DNA from: Neisseria sp. KEM232
Lineage (GTDB): Bacteria > Pseudomonadota > Gammaproteobacteria > Burkholderiales > Neisseriaceae
Direction of reading: 5' to 3'
Assembly (NCBI RefSeq): GCF_002237445.1
Contig: NZ_CP022527.1
Span: forward strand, 2,232,001-2,296,000
DNA length: 64,000 nt
The notes beneath the pieces were generated by a model. The model was not told where the DNA came from. It saw nothing but the letters and a program-made list of their open reading frames with translations, and did no database searches. A program made the translations under genes and the position numbers. Of this stretch, positions 25,593 through 33,990 are shown piece after piece (the first letter of the stretch is position 1; each line of letters opens with the position of its first letter).

Positions 25593-26270
25593 ATGAGTCG
25601 CGTATTATTAGTTGATGACGATGCCGTACTGACCGAGCTGCTGACCGAATATCTCACAGCCGAAGGCTTGGAAGTGCGCAGCGTGCCGGACGGCGAAGCC
25701 GGTGTTCATGAAATTCTCTCCGGCCAGTATGATGTGGTGGTACTGGACTCGATGATGCCGAAGATGAACGGTTTGGACGTATTGAAAACCGTGCGTGCGC
25801 AAAGCGGCATCCCCATCATCATGCTCACGGCCAAAGGCGATGATATCGACCGCATCATCGGTTTGGAAATGGGTGCTGACGATTATGTGCCCAAACCGAG
25901 CACGCCGCGCGAACTCTTGGCGCGCATCAACGCAATTTTGCGCCGCGCGCAGAACCCGCACGACCAGGGCAGCGCGTCAAATAGCCTATCGGTCAGCAAT
26001 GTGACCCTGCATCCCTCGAAACGCCAGGCAACCGTCGGCGATGCGCCGCTGGAACTGACCAGCACCGAGTTCAACCTGCTCGAAGTGCTGATGCGCCATG
26101 CGGGACAGGTGGTCAGCAAGGAAACCCTTTCCATCGAAGCGCTCGACCGCAAGCTGGCCAAATTCGACCGCAGCATCGATGTCCACATTTCCAGCATCCG
26201 CCACAAACTGGGCGATGCCTCGCTGATTCAGACCGTGCGCGGTTTGGGTTACTTGTTCGTCAAAAACTGA
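25593..26270 (+). CDS. misR: OmpR-family response regulator MisR
   Basis: The 225-residue product has a receiver domain (VDDD at 7-10, phospho-acceptor Asp52 in VVLDSMMPKMNG, Lys101 in DYVPKPSTP) and a winged-helix output domain from about 130 (ELTSTEFNLLEVLMRHAGQVV, IDVHISSIRHKLG, then QTVRGLGYLFV). It closely matches the MisR I recall from meningococci, a CpxR-like regulator of envelope stress and lipooligosaccharide substitution. Its kinase gene follows after 22 bp. Confidence 0.92.
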   Translation: MSRVLLVDDDAVLTELLTEYLTAEGLEVRSVPDGEAGVHEILSGQYDVVVLDSMMPKMNGLDVLKTVRAQSGIPIIMLTAKGDDIDRIIGLEMGADDYVPKPSTPRELLARINAILRRAQNPHDQGSASNSLSVSNVTLHPSKRQATVGDAPLELTSTEFNLLEVLMRHAGQVVSKETLSIEALDRKLAKFDRSIDVHISSIRHKLGDASLIQTVRGLGYLFVKN

Positions 26271-26292
26271 TTATCGGAAGCCGAAGCTCAGC

Positions 26293-27699
26293 ATGAAGCT
26301 TTTCCAACGCATCTTCGCCACGTTTTGCGCAGTGATTATCTGCGCCATATTCGTGGCGAGTTTTTCTTTCTGGCTCGTGCAGCAGACGCAGGCCGAAACC
26401 CATTTCAACCAGCAGCGCGCCATCGACGAGATTCTGTTGTCCAACGCCGTTACCGCCTTTCGCGCCCGCGGCGAAAACGGCGCGCGCGAAATGCTTCAAG
26501 GCTGGCACGAAGGACAGGGGCCGGAAAAAGTCCTCATCATCAGCGGCGACGACCAAGCGGATCTGATCGGCCGCAAAGTCGATCCCAAAAGAATCGAAAA
26601 AGCCCGCTCCTTCGCAATCGCCAATCCCGAAAGCAAAAGCGTGCATCTCGAATACGGGCGCTGGGGCGAGGAATACCTGTTTTTCATCCGCAACTGGGAC
26701 AGCATCGAAGTGCAGCGCCGCCCCAGCCCGCTGTTTATCCCCGGCCTGCCGCTGGAACAGACCTGGCATGAAATCATCATCTTGGGCTTTATCTTTCTTG
26801 TCGGCCTCGCGCTTGCCTACATTCTCGCCAACAACATCACCCGCCCCATCCGCATTCTCGGCCGCGGCATGAACCGTCTGGCCGACGGCAACTTTGAAAC
26901 GCGCATCTCGCAGCAGATGGACAACCGCGACGACGAGTTGTCGCAGCTGGCGGCGCAGTTCGACAAAATGGCGCAGAAGCTGCAACAGCTGGTCGCCAAA
27001 GAACGCCACCTCCTGCACCACGTGTCCCACGAAATGCGCTCGCCGCTGGCGCGGATGCAGGCCATCGTCGGCCTGATCCAGTCGCAGCCGCAAAAGCAGG
27101 AACAGTATTTGCAGCGGCTGGAAACCGAACTCGTGCGCATGGATGCCCTGGTGGGCGAACTGCTGACCCTATCCCGCCTCGAAACCGCCAACGTCAAATT
27201 GGAAAAAGAGCCGCTCAAACTAATTCCCTTCATGCGCAATCTGGTGGACGACAGCCAGGCCGTTGCCGAAAAAAACGGCCAAACCGTCGAGCTGACGCTG
27301 GAAAAAATGCCCGACAACGCCGAAATCTGCGCCAACGAAAGCTATCTCTACCGCGCCTTCGACAACGTCATCCGCAACGCCATGAACTACAGCCCCGAAG
27401 GCAGCAGCATCCGCGTCGAAATGCGGCAGGACGCGAAAAACTGGCTGATCGACATCACCGACAACGGGCCGGGCGTCGCGGAAAACCAGCTTCCGCACAT
27501 CTTCACCGCCTTCTACCGCGCCGACAGCAGCGGCAGCAAACCCGGCACGGGCTTGGGTTTGGCCTTGGCAAAACACATCATCGAGCAGCACTGCGGCAGC
27601 ATCAGCGCCGAAAACATCAGCCCCAACGGCCTGCGCATGCGCTTCGTTCTGCCGAAAAAAAACGGCAAAACGAAAGACGAGCAGCCGCCCGCCGCATAA
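26293..27699 (+). CDS. misS: sensor histidine kinase MisS
   Basis: The 468-residue product has a transmembrane helix at about 7-29, a periplasmic loop of 130 residues, and a second helix at about 160-179. A HAMP segment follows (NNITRPIRILGRGMNRLADGNF), then the dimerisation/phospho-acceptor helix with His246 (LLHHVSHEMRSPLARM) and an ATPase domain (FDNVIRNAMNYSPEG, DNGPGV, GTGLGLALAKHI). It pairs with MisR and resembles CpxA. It ends 300 bp before pnp, with a strong DUS terminator between. Confidence 0.92.
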   Translation: MKLFQRIFATFCAVIICAIFVASFSFWLVQQTQAETHFNQQRAIDEILLSNAVTAFRARGENGAREMLQGWHEGQGPEKVLIISGDDQADLIGRKVDPKRIEKARSFAIANPESKSVHLEYGRWGEEYLFFIRNWDSIEVQRRPSPLFIPGLPLEQTWHEIIILGFIFLVGLALAYILANNITRPIRILGRGMNRLADGNFETRISQQMDNRDDELSQLAAQFDKMAQKLQQLVAKERHLLHHVSHEMRSPLARMQAIVGLIQSQPQKQEQYLQRLETELVRMDALVGELLTLSRLETANVKLEKEPLKLIPFMRNLVDDSQAVAEKNGQTVELTLEKMPDNAEICANESYLYRAFDNVIRNAMNYSPEGSSIRVEMRQDAKNWLIDITDNGPGVAENQLPHIFTAFYRADSSGSKPGTGLGLALAKHIIEQHCGSISAENISPNGLRMRFVLPKKNGKTKDEQPPAA

Positions 27700-27774
27700 G
27701 GGCTGTTTACATTCGGCCTCGCGGCGGTGTTTTCGGTAAAAATCCGCTTCACAAGCCGAATACCAACCACTCCC
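27700..27774 (-). repeat. 75-bp palindromic miniature element (copy D)
   Basis: Starts one base after the misS stop. GGGCTGTTTACATTCGGCC at the left and CGGCTTGTGAAGCGG-type sequence in reverse at the right match the two ends of the 160-bp elements, with the middle missing. Same length as copy E (3834-3908). Confidence 0.6.
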
Positions 27775-27780
27775 GGCCGC

Positions 27781-27827
27781 CACAAAAAGGCCGTCTGAAA
27801 ATCCGTTTTCAGACGGCCTTTTTGTGG
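27781..27827 (+). terminator. extended DUS-pair terminator after misS
   Basis: Stem of about 20 bp (CACAAAAAGGCCGTCTGAAA with its complement), tiny loop. The 190 bp from here to pnp hold two more DUS copies and the pnp leader, no gene. Confidence 0.8.
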
Positions 27828-28026
27828 CATAATCCGTCGGTTTCCCACCCGATGCAAACGCGGTTTTCCCACAGCGTTTTCAGACGGCCGCAAGCATGGC
27901 CGCCGTATTTTCAGACGGCCTTTTCCAACCATCTTCCGCACAGCCTGAAACCCTAACCGTGCCTGTCGCACCGGCAGGCACCGTTAGCGTTTTAGACTGG
28001 CGGATGTTCCAACGAAAGGAATCCTT

Positions 28027-30132
28027 ATGTTTGACAAACACGTCAAAACCTTCCAATACGGCCAGCACACCGTAACCCTCGAAACCGGCGAAATCGCCCG
28101 CCAAGCCGCTGCTGCGGTGAAAGTGGCTATGGGCGATACCGTGGTTTTGGTGGCCGTTACCGCCAACAAGGAAGTCAAAGCCGGTCAGGACTTCTTCCCG
28201 CTGACCGTCGATTATCTCGAGCGCACCTACGCCGCAGGCAAAATCCCCGGCGGCTTCTTCAAACGAGAAGGCAAACAGAGCGAGAAGGAAATCCTCACCA
28301 GCCGCCTGATCGACCGCCCCATCCGCCCGCTGTTCCCCGAAGGCTTTTATCACGACATCCAAATTGTGGCGATGGTGGTGTCCGTCGATCCCGAAATCGA
28401 TTCCGACATCCCCGCGATGATCGGCGCGTCTGCCGCGCTGGTATTGAGCGGCGTGCCCTTTGCCGGCCCGATCGGCGCGGCGCGCGTGGGTTATCTGGAC
28501 GGCGGCTATGTGCTGAACCCGACCAAAACCCAGCTGGAAAAATCGCAGCTGGATTTGGTGGTGGCCGGCACCGCGCAGGCCGTCTTAATGGTGGAATCCG
28601 AAGCGCAAATCCTGCCCGAAGACGTGATGCTCGGCGCAGTGGTTTACGGTCACGAGCAGATGCAGGCCGTGATTAAAGCCATCAACGAGCTGGCCGACGA
28701 AGTAAACCCCGAAGTTTGGGACTGGAAAGCGCCCGAGCCCGATGCCGAGCTGGTGGCTAAAGTCAAAGAAATCGCAGGCGACACCATCGCCGAAGCCTTC
28801 AAAATCCGCTCTAAACAGGCGCGCGGCGCGAAAATCGCCGAAGCGTGGGCTGCGGTTCAGGCTGCCTTGATCAACGAAGACACCGACACCCTTGCCGCCA
28901 ACGAAATCAAAGGCATCTTCAAACATCTGGAAGCCGACGTCGTACGCAGCCAAATCTTGGCCGGACAGCCGCGCATCGACGGCCGCGACACCCGCACCGT
29001 GCGCCCCATCAACATCCAAACCGGCGTGCTGCCGCGCACCCACGGCTCGGCGCTGTTTACACGCGGCGAAACCCAGGCGCTGGCCGTCGCCACCCTCGGC
29101 ACATCGCGCGACGAGCAAATCATCGACGCTCTCTCCGGCGAATACACCGACCGCTTCATGCTGCACTACAACTTCCCGCCCTATTCCACCGGCGAAGTCG
29201 GCCGCATGGGTGCGCCCAAACGCCGCGAAATCGGCCACGGCCGCCTGGCGAAACGCGCATTGATTGCCGTCTTGCCCGAGCCGGAAGATTTCAGCTACAC
29301 CATGCGTGTCGTATCCGAAATCACCGAATCCAACGGTTCTTCTTCCATGGCCTCCGTCTGCGGCGGCTGCTTGAGCCTGCTGTCTGCCGGTGTGCCGTTG
29401 AAAGCACACGTGGCCGGTATCGCGATGGGCTTGATTCTGGAAAACAACAAGTTTGCCGTCTTAACCGATATTCTGGGCGATGAAGACCACTTGGGCGATA
29501 TGGACTTCAAAGTGGCCGGTACGACCGAAGGCGTTACCGCACTGCAAATGGACATCAAAATCCAAGGCATCACCAAAGAAATCATGCAGATTGCGTTGGA
29601 GCAGGCTAAAGAAGCCCGCCTGCACATCCTGGCGCAGATGAAAGAAGCCGTTGATGGCCCGCAGGAATTGTCGCAGCATGCCCCGCGCCTGTACACCATG
29701 AAAATCAACCCCGATAAGATTCGTGAAGTCATTGGTAAAGGCGGCGAAACCATCCGCGCCATCACCGCCGAAACCGGTACCGAAATCAACATCGCCGACG
29801 ACGGCACCATCACCATCGCCGCCGTCAGCGCCGATTCGGTGGAAGCGGCGAAAAAACGCATCGAAGACATCACTGCCGAAGTGGAAGTGGGCAAAGTGTA
29901 CGACGGCGTCGTGGTGAAAATCCTCGACAACAACGTCGGCGCCATTGTCGACGTCCTGCCCGGCAAAGGCGGGCTGGTACACGTCAGCCAAATCGCCCAC
30001 GAGCGCGTGAAAGAAGTCGGCGACTACCTGAAAGTCGGCCAAACCGTGAAAGTGAAAGCGTTGGAAGTAGACGACCGCGGCCGCGTGCGCCTGTCCATCA
30101 AAGCCCTGTTGGAAGAACCCGCCGCCGAATAA
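28027..30132 (+). CDS. pnp: polyribonucleotide nucleotidyltransferase (PNPase)
   Basis: The 701-residue product is the phosphorolytic 3'-5' exoribonuclease of RNA decay. It has two RNase PH domains: first with FFKREGKQSEKEILTSRLID, second with VLPRTHGSALFTRGETQALA and EIGHGRLAKRAL. A KH domain follows at about 555 (DKIREVIGKGGETIRAITAETG), then an S1 domain (GKVYDGVVVKILDNNVGAIVDV, KGGLVHVSQIA). AAAGGA precedes the ATG. rpsO is not next to it. Confidence 0.97.
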   Translation: MFDKHVKTFQYGQHTVTLETGEIARQAAAAVKVAMGDTVVLVAVTANKEVKAGQDFFPLTVDYLERTYAAGKIPGGFFKREGKQSEKEILTSRLIDRPIRPLFPEGFYHDIQIVAMVVSVDPEIDSDIPAMIGASAALVLSGVPFAGPIGAARVGYLDGGYVLNPTKTQLEKSQLDLVVAGTAQAVLMVESEAQILPEDVMLGAVVYGHEQMQAVIKAINELADEVNPEVWDWKAPEPDAELVAKVKEIAGDTIAEAFKIRSKQARGAKIAEAWAAVQAALINEDTDTLAANEIKGIFKHLEADVVRSQILAGQPRIDGRDTRTVRPINIQTGVLPRTHGSALFTRGETQALAVATLGTSRDEQIIDALSGEYTDRFMLHYNFPPYSTGEVGRMGAPKRREIGHGRLAKRALIAVLPEPEDFSYTMRVVSEITESNGSSSMASVCGGCLSLLSAGVPLKAHVAGIAMGLILENNKFAVLTDILGDEDHLGDMDFKVAGTTEGVTALQMDIKIQGITKEIMQIALEQAKEARLHILAQMKEAVDGPQELSQHAPRLYTMKINPDKIREVIGKGGETIRAITAETGTEINIADDGTITIAAVSADSVEAAKKRIEDITAEVEVGKVYDGVVVKILDNNVGAIVDVLPGKGGLVHVSQIAHERVKEVGDYLKVGQTVKVKALEVDDRGRVRLSIKALLEEPAAE

Positions 30133-30164
30133 GCCGCATGGTTTCAGATTCTGAAAACCAAGCA

Positions 30165-30193
30165 AAACCGCACCTGCGAAGGTGCGGTTTTTT
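30165..30193 (+). terminator. intrinsic terminator of pnp
   Basis: AAACCGCACCT, GCGA loop, AGGTGCGGTTT and TTTT, not DUS-based; a DUS pair follows at 30210-30250. Confidence 0.9.
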
Positions 30194-30209
30194 GTTGTCT
30201 GAAACAGTG

Positions 30210-30250
30210 AGGCCGTCTGAAAAGCCGAAAACCGGTTTTTCAGACGGCCT
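30210..30250. terminator. inverted DUS pair
   Basis: AGGCCGTCTGAAAA and TTTTTCAGACGGCCT around a CCGAAAACCGG loop; between pnp and the convergent transferase gene. Confidence 0.65.
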
Positions 30251-30392
30251 CAATACGGTTCGACACAGCCGATAGGGGGCAGTTCGGGCATACACTTCCT
30301 GTTTTCAATAACGAAAAGCGGCCTGACGCACAGGCAAAAAGACTTTCAGACGGCCTGCACCGCCGCAGCCCTTCCAACCGGGTTCCATGTCT

Positions 30393-31001
30393 TTACAACA
30401 ACACTCCGCCGCTCAGACAACTTTCGTTCCAAGCCCCCGCAAAGCGCCATTGCAGCCGCACGTTTTCACCCTGCCAGACGCAGGCGGCGGCAAAACCGGG
30501 CAGGATGGCCGTGACACCGTGCCAACCGCCCTGTCCTGCGGCGTACAGACCGCAAATCTCCAAGCCGCAAAAGCGGTATCCCACCCCCGCCATATCGGCC
30601 GGAAAGCCGAGCCCGGCTGCTTTGAGCAAAGCTTCCTTAACACACCACAAGCGGTAGAAATCTTCGGCCTGCCAATGGCGTCGCTGCAAATAGCCGTATT
30701 CGGCCTCCGAGCACACCCAAGCGGCCAAGGCGCGGAAATCGCGGCGGCGCAATGCTTCCAAATCGACGCCCGCACGGATATCCGCTTCGCCACACAAGAC
30801 GGCGGCGCAGCCTTTGCTGTGGCTGAGCGACAAAACGGGGGCGTCGGCCTGCTGTTTGAGCACGCGGCTGACCTGCCAATCGCGGCGTCCGGCAAGCGTG
30901 GGAGAGCGGCGCAGGCGTTCGGCATCGGCAGGACTTAAAGTGATGCCGCCGTATGCGACGGCCAGTTCGGGCGTACCCAAAAAGCAGGTGAGGGTCGGCA
31001 T
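30393..31001 (-). CDS. 4'-phosphopantetheinyl transferase (Sfp/AcpT type)
   Basis: The 202-residue product has the motifs of the phosphopantetheinyl transferase family: SLSHSKGCAA (His61), AGVDLE (Asp80 and Glu82, Mg ligands) and WCVKEALLKAAG (Trp119, Lys122, Glu123, Lys127). It transfers the phosphopantetheine arm of CoA to carrier proteins. Length between AcpS and full Sfp enzymes fits AcpT-like members. No carrier-protein gene is nearby, so its partner is unknown. Confidence 0.85.
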   Translation of the reverse strand: MPTLTCFLGTPELAVAYGGITLSPADAERLRRSPTLAGRRDWQVSRVLKQQADAPVLSLSHSKGCAAVLCGEADIRAGVDLEALRRRDFRALAAWVCSEAEYGYLQRRHWQAEDFYRLWCVKEALLKAAGLGFPADMAGVGYRFCGLEICGLYAAGQGGWHGVTAILPGFAAACVWQGENVRLQWRFAGAWNESCLSGGVLL

Positions 31002-31171
31002 GGTTTTTCAGGGATAAGGCCGTCTGAAAGCGAAGATTCACAAAGTTAAAACAGGCATGGGTTTCAGACAGCATCAATCGGTTTACAGACAAAATCGGGG
31101 GAGGCAAGGCAGAGAGCGACGATTTTTTTCAGGTTTGGTTTGTAGGGCATATTGACAATCAACACATCCTA
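31002..31171. other. intergenic stretch with remnant inverted-repeat end
   Basis: No gene. 31146-31166 (GGGCATATTGACAATCAACAC) resembles a lone end of the 160-bp element that starts at 31172. Confidence 0.4.
31017..31051 (+). repeat. DUS-linked composite repeat
   Basis: AGGCCGTCTGAA followed by AGCGAAG and a degenerate core (ATTCACAAAG) and TTAAAAC. Confidence 0.5.
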
Positions 31172-31331
31172 GGGCTGTTGACATTCAGCTTGCGAAGCAG
31201 TTTTTTGAGGAAAAATTCGTGTTTGCAAGGAAAAAAGCGCAGCAAGGTTGGACACCGTGCAAGCATTTTTGACGCAGCAGGCGCGGATTTTTACCAAAAA
31301 TACCGCCGCAAGGCTGATTGTCAACAGACCC
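31172..31331 (+). repeat. 160-bp inverted-repeat element (copy A)
   Basis: Ends GGGCTGTTGACATTCAGC and, reversed, GGGTCTGTTGACAATCAGCC. The inner part has TTGCAAGGAAAAAAGCGCAG and ATTTTTACCAAAAATACCGC. The flanks read CCTA on the left and TAGG on the right, so a TA target duplication is possible. No coding capacity. Confidence 0.75.
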
Positions 31332-31459
31332 TAGGCCGACAAATCATCGTGGCGGGCGTCGCAGTCTTCGGGATAGAAAAACAGAGACGAGACTTGCGGG
31401 TAAGGCACATGGCAGTCGAAAGCGGCCGGTTTCTTCATCGTCGTATTTCCATCAGTCAT
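31331..31459 (-). pseudogene. short truncated frame cut by the 160-bp element
   Basis: A 42-codon frame reading MTDGNTTMKKPAAFDCHVPY and ending in a TAG made by the element border. The composition looks protein-like, but I do not recognise it; it may be the start of a gene that the element truncated. Confidence 0.25.
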
Positions 31460-31656
31460 TTGGCGGCCTGACCCGATTCATTCTTCGCGGGTCATGGGTT
31501 TCCTTAAATGAAACAGATGGATTGGAAGCAGTCGGAGGTTCGGGTTCAGACGGCCTTTACATGTCGTTATTGAGGCCGTCTGAACCTTTGCACCCCCTCC
31601 CAACAACGTCATTCCCGCGCGGGCGGATTGGCAAAGATTGGATCCCAAAAGCGGAT
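31460..31656. other. intergenic stretch
   Basis: No gene. Two DUS copies in inverted order (31538-31586, wide loop) and a half-degenerate dRS3-like sequence starting at 31611 (ATTCCCGCGCGGGCGG). Confidence 0.4.
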
Positions 31657-32190
31657 TCAGCGCGATATTTCGGAGAACGGCGGCAGCAGTGCGCCCGCGC
31701 CGCCGTCGGGTCGGGCTTCGGTGATAAAGCACAGCAGGCGGCCGTCCTCTATGGCAGGCAGCAGGTCGGCGGCGCGGTAGGGCAGGACGATGTCGCCGTC
31801 GAGGATTTCGATTTGGCTTGCGCCGTCCAACTGTTTTTTCAGACGGCCATAGGCGGCGGGGTCGGTTTGGTGCAGGCCGGTAAGGGCGTAGATTTTTCCG
31901 GCAGGATGTCGGGCTTGGGCAAACAGAGCGGCGAATGCGTCGGCATTTGCGTCTGCCAGCAGTTTGGCAAACGCCGCCGACTGCGCGGATTCGCTTTCCG
32001 AGGCCTCGCCGGTGAGACGGCTTTCAAGGCGTTTGCTGTCAGGCAATACGGCGGGCAGGGTCTGCGCGGCGGCGTTTGCGGCGGGCGGAACAGACGGCAT
32101 ACCCGCGTCCTGCGTGCAGGCGGCGAGGGCGGTCAGGGGCAGCAGCCATGCGCCTGCACGGAATAATTTTTTGCCGGATTTTCTGTGCAT
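31657..32190 (-). CDS. lipoprotein, unknown function
   Basis: The 177-residue product has a signal peptide ending in a good lipobox (ALAAC at about 22-26), so Cys is probably lipidated and the protein anchored in a membrane facing the periplasm. The mature part is alanine-rich, then has a small globular region (GKIYALTGLHQTDPAAYGRL, IEILDGDIVLPYRA, RLLCFITEARPDGG). I do not know the family. A DUS is read in frame as GRLK. The ATG at 32190 follows GGAGAGA. Confidence 0.75.
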   Translation of the reverse strand: MHRKSGKKLFRAGAWLLPLTALAACTQDAGMPSVPPAANAAAQTLPAVLPDSKRLESRLTGEASESESAQSAAFAKLLADANADAFAALFAQARHPAGKIYALTGLHQTDPAAYGRLKKQLDGASQIEILDGDIVLPYRAADLLPAIEDGRLLCFITEARPDGGAGALLPPFSEISR

Positions 32191-32225
32191 CGGTCTCTCC
32201 AAAAATAGCTCACTATAAAAACGGA

Positions 32226-32266
32226 AGGCCGTCTGAAAGCACGACAGTAGTACTTTCAGACGGCCT
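32226..32266. terminator. inverted DUS pair after pth
   Basis: AGGCCGTCTGAAAG and CTTTCAGACGGCCT with a GTAGTAC-containing loop, 4 bp from the pth stop. Confidence 0.75.
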
Positions 32267-32269
32267 CTG

Positions 32270-32842
32270 TCATTTGCCGTGCAGGAAGCGGGGGACGGCT
32301 TCCCAGTCTGCGGCCATGATGAGTGGGACGGCTTCGAGGGATTTGGCGATGGCGCGGTCGATGAGTTCGCGCTCGGCGGCGGAGGGTTTGTTGAGGACGT
32401 AGCCGACGACGAGGTTGCGCTCGCCCGGGTGGCCGATGCCCAGGCGCAGGCGGTAGAAATCGGGGGTGCCGAGTTTGGCCTGGATGTCTTTGAGGCCGTT
32501 GTGGCCGCCGTTGCCGCCGCCGAGTTTGAAGCGGATGCTGCCGCAGGGGATGTCGAGTTCGTCGTGGACGGCGAGAATTTCTTCGGCTTTGATTTTGTAA
32601 AACTGCGCCAACGCGCCGACGGCTTTGCCGGAAAGGTTCATATAAGTGTCGGGCTTGATCAGCCACACTTCGCCTTCGGGGCGGGTGACGCGGGCGATGT
32701 GGCCGGAGAATTTTTTTTCGTGTTTCCACACGGCTTTCCACTGCCAGGCTAGTTCGTCGAGAAACCAGAAGCCGGCGTTGTGGCGGGTGTGTTCGTATTC
32801 GCTGCCGGGGTTGCCGAGGCCGGCGATGAGTCGGATGGTCAT
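32270..32842 (-). CDS. pth: peptidyl-tRNA hydrolase
   Basis: The 190-residue product frees tRNAs from stalled peptidyl-tRNA. Active-site landmarks are LIAGLGNPGSEYEHTRHNAGF (Asn11, His21), PDTYMNLSGKAV, AVHDELDIPCG (catalytic Asp) and KLGGGNGGHNGLKDI. The ATG at 32842 overlaps the rnfH stop by four bases, making pth the last gene of ratA-rnfH-pth. Confidence 0.96.
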   Translation of the reverse strand: MTIRLIAGLGNPGSEYEHTRHNAGFWFLDELAWQWKAVWKHEKKFSGHIARVTRPEGEVWLIKPDTYMNLSGKAVGALAQFYKIKAEEILAVHDELDIPCGSIRFKLGGGNGGHNGLKDIQAKLGTPDFYRLRLGIGHPGERNLVVGYVLNKPSAAERELIDRAIAKSLEAVPLIMAADWEAVPRFLHGK

Positions 32843-33141
32843 GGTTTTTTCGCTTTTTTGTCGGCCGCGTTTTCGGCCGCACGGCGGCGGCGGGCGGTTT
32901 TGGGGTCGATAAGGAGGGGGCGGTAGAGTTCGACGCGGTCGCCGTTTTGCAGGACGGTGTCGTCTTTGGTTTGTCTGCCGAAGATGCCGAGGGGGGCGGT
33001 GAGGTCGGCATGGGGGAAGGCGGCGGCGAGGCCGCTGTTTGAGACGGCCTGCCGCGCGGTGGTGCCTGCGGGAACGGTCAGGCATTGCAGGAATTGTCTG
33101 TCCGCCTCGCCGTAGGCGATTTCTATGGTGATGTCAGCCAT
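32839..33141 (-). CDS. rnfH: RnfH-family ubiquitin-like protein
   Basis: The 100-residue product belongs to UPF0125/RnfH: MADITIEIAYGEADRQFLQC, then PLGIFGRQTKDDTVLQNGDR and VELYRPLLIDPKTARRRRA. It has a beta-grasp-like fold in the family; the role is unclear. It is encoded after ratA, as in many proteobacteria, and overlaps both neighbours, so the three are translationally coupled. Confidence 0.9.
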   Translation of the reverse strand: MADITIEIAYGEADRQFLQCLTVPAGTTARQAVSNSGLAAAFPHADLTAPLGIFGRQTKDDTVLQNGDRVELYRPLLIDPKTARRRRAAENAADKKAKKP

Positions 33142-33565
33142 GGCGTCTGCCCGCTTCGGCCACGAAGGCTTCGACGAGTTTGCCCGCAAGGTGGCCGAAC
33201 ACGGGGCTGATGAGGGCGGCAAGCAGGGAGTTGGCGAAGTCGTATTCGAGTTTGAAGGCGATGCGGCAGCAGTCGCCGCCGAGGTCTTCAAACCGCCACG
33301 AGCCGCGCAGGGTTTTGAAGGGGCCTTCGAGCAGATCCATGCGGATTTCGCGGCCGGGGATGTTGTGGTTGCGGGTGGCGAAGGATTGCTTTACGCCTTT
33401 GTAGTCCATGTACAGGCGGGCTTCAAGCTGGTTTTCCGAACGCGAAAGAACCTCTGTTTTTCCGTACCAGGGAAGGAACTGCGGGTAGTCTTCGACTTTG
33501 TCGACGAGGTCGAACATCTGCTCTGCGCTGTGGGGGACGAGGACGTTTTTTTCTACGGTTTTCAT
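33134..33565 (-). CDS. ratA: RatA/Coq10-type START-domain protein
   Basis: The 143-residue product is a polyketide-cyclase-like (START) protein: KNVLVPHSAEQMFDLVDKVE, DYPQFLPWYGKTEV, then FATRNHNIPGREIRM and FKLEYDFANSLLAALISPVF. In E. coli RatA was described as a ribosome-association toxin; relatives bind ubiquinone (Coq10). The sequence cannot separate the two. Encoded with rnfH, overlapping by 8 bp, behind a TATAAT. Confidence 0.88.
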   Translation of the reverse strand: MKTVEKNVLVPHSAEQMFDLVDKVEDYPQFLPWYGKTEVLSRSENQLEARLYMDYKGVKQSFATRNHNIPGREIRMDLLEGPFKTLRGSWRFEDLGGDCCRIAFKLEYDFANSLLAALISPVFGHLAGKLVEAFVAEAGRRHG

Positions 33566-33593
33566 GCGGGGAGGCCGGACGGAAAAGGCGGTA

Positions 33594-33599
33594 TTATAG
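33594..33599 (-). promoter_or_regulatory. -10 box of ratA-rnfH-pth
   Basis: Minus-strand TATAAT 29 bp before the ratA ATG. Confidence 0.5.
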
Positions 33600-33655
33600 C
33601 GGGAATAAAAATGCCGGGCGCGGGTATTGCGGTTTGATGGCGCGGTGTGCCCGAC

Positions 33656-33696
33656 AGGCCGTCTGAAAAATTGCCGGGTCGGGTTTCAGACGGCCT
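33656..33696. terminator. inverted DUS pair after the DUF2788 gene
   Basis: AGGCCGTCTGAAAA and GTTTCAGACGGCCT; its last base is the first of the stop codon of the next gene on the minus strand. Confidence 0.7.
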
Positions 33697-33899
33697 TATT
33701 TCTTCATCAGAAAGCCGATCAGCAGTTCTTTGAACAGGAAGCCGAACACGCCGAGGCCGAGGACGAAGAAGAGGATGAACATGCCGAATTTGCCGGCGTT
33801 GGATTTTTTGCCGAGGTCGTAAACGATGAAGCCGAGGAAGATAACGAGGACGGTGAGGCAGATACGCATTGCCCAGGCGGTGAATTCCGCTTCGCTCAT
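33696..33899 (-). CDS. DUF2788 family small membrane protein
   Basis: The 67-residue product has two hydrophobic helices (ICLTVLVIFLGFIVYDLG and FGMFILFFVLGLGVFGFLF) split by KKSNAGK. The start MSEAEFTAWAMR is typical of DUF2788 as I recall it. Probably an inner-membrane protein with both helices spanning. It is flanked by DUS pairs and stands alone. Confidence 0.85.
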   Translation of the reverse strand: MSEAEFTAWAMRICLTVLVIFLGFIVYDLGKKSNAGKFGMFILFFVLGLGVFGFLFKELLIGFLMKK

Positions 33900-33990
33900 G
33901 GTGTTTTTTCCTTGTTTGATGTGTTTTGTAAGAAGAATTTTGTTTTTTTCAGACGGCCTTTTGGTGCTTGAGGCCGTCTGAAACGGCGGT

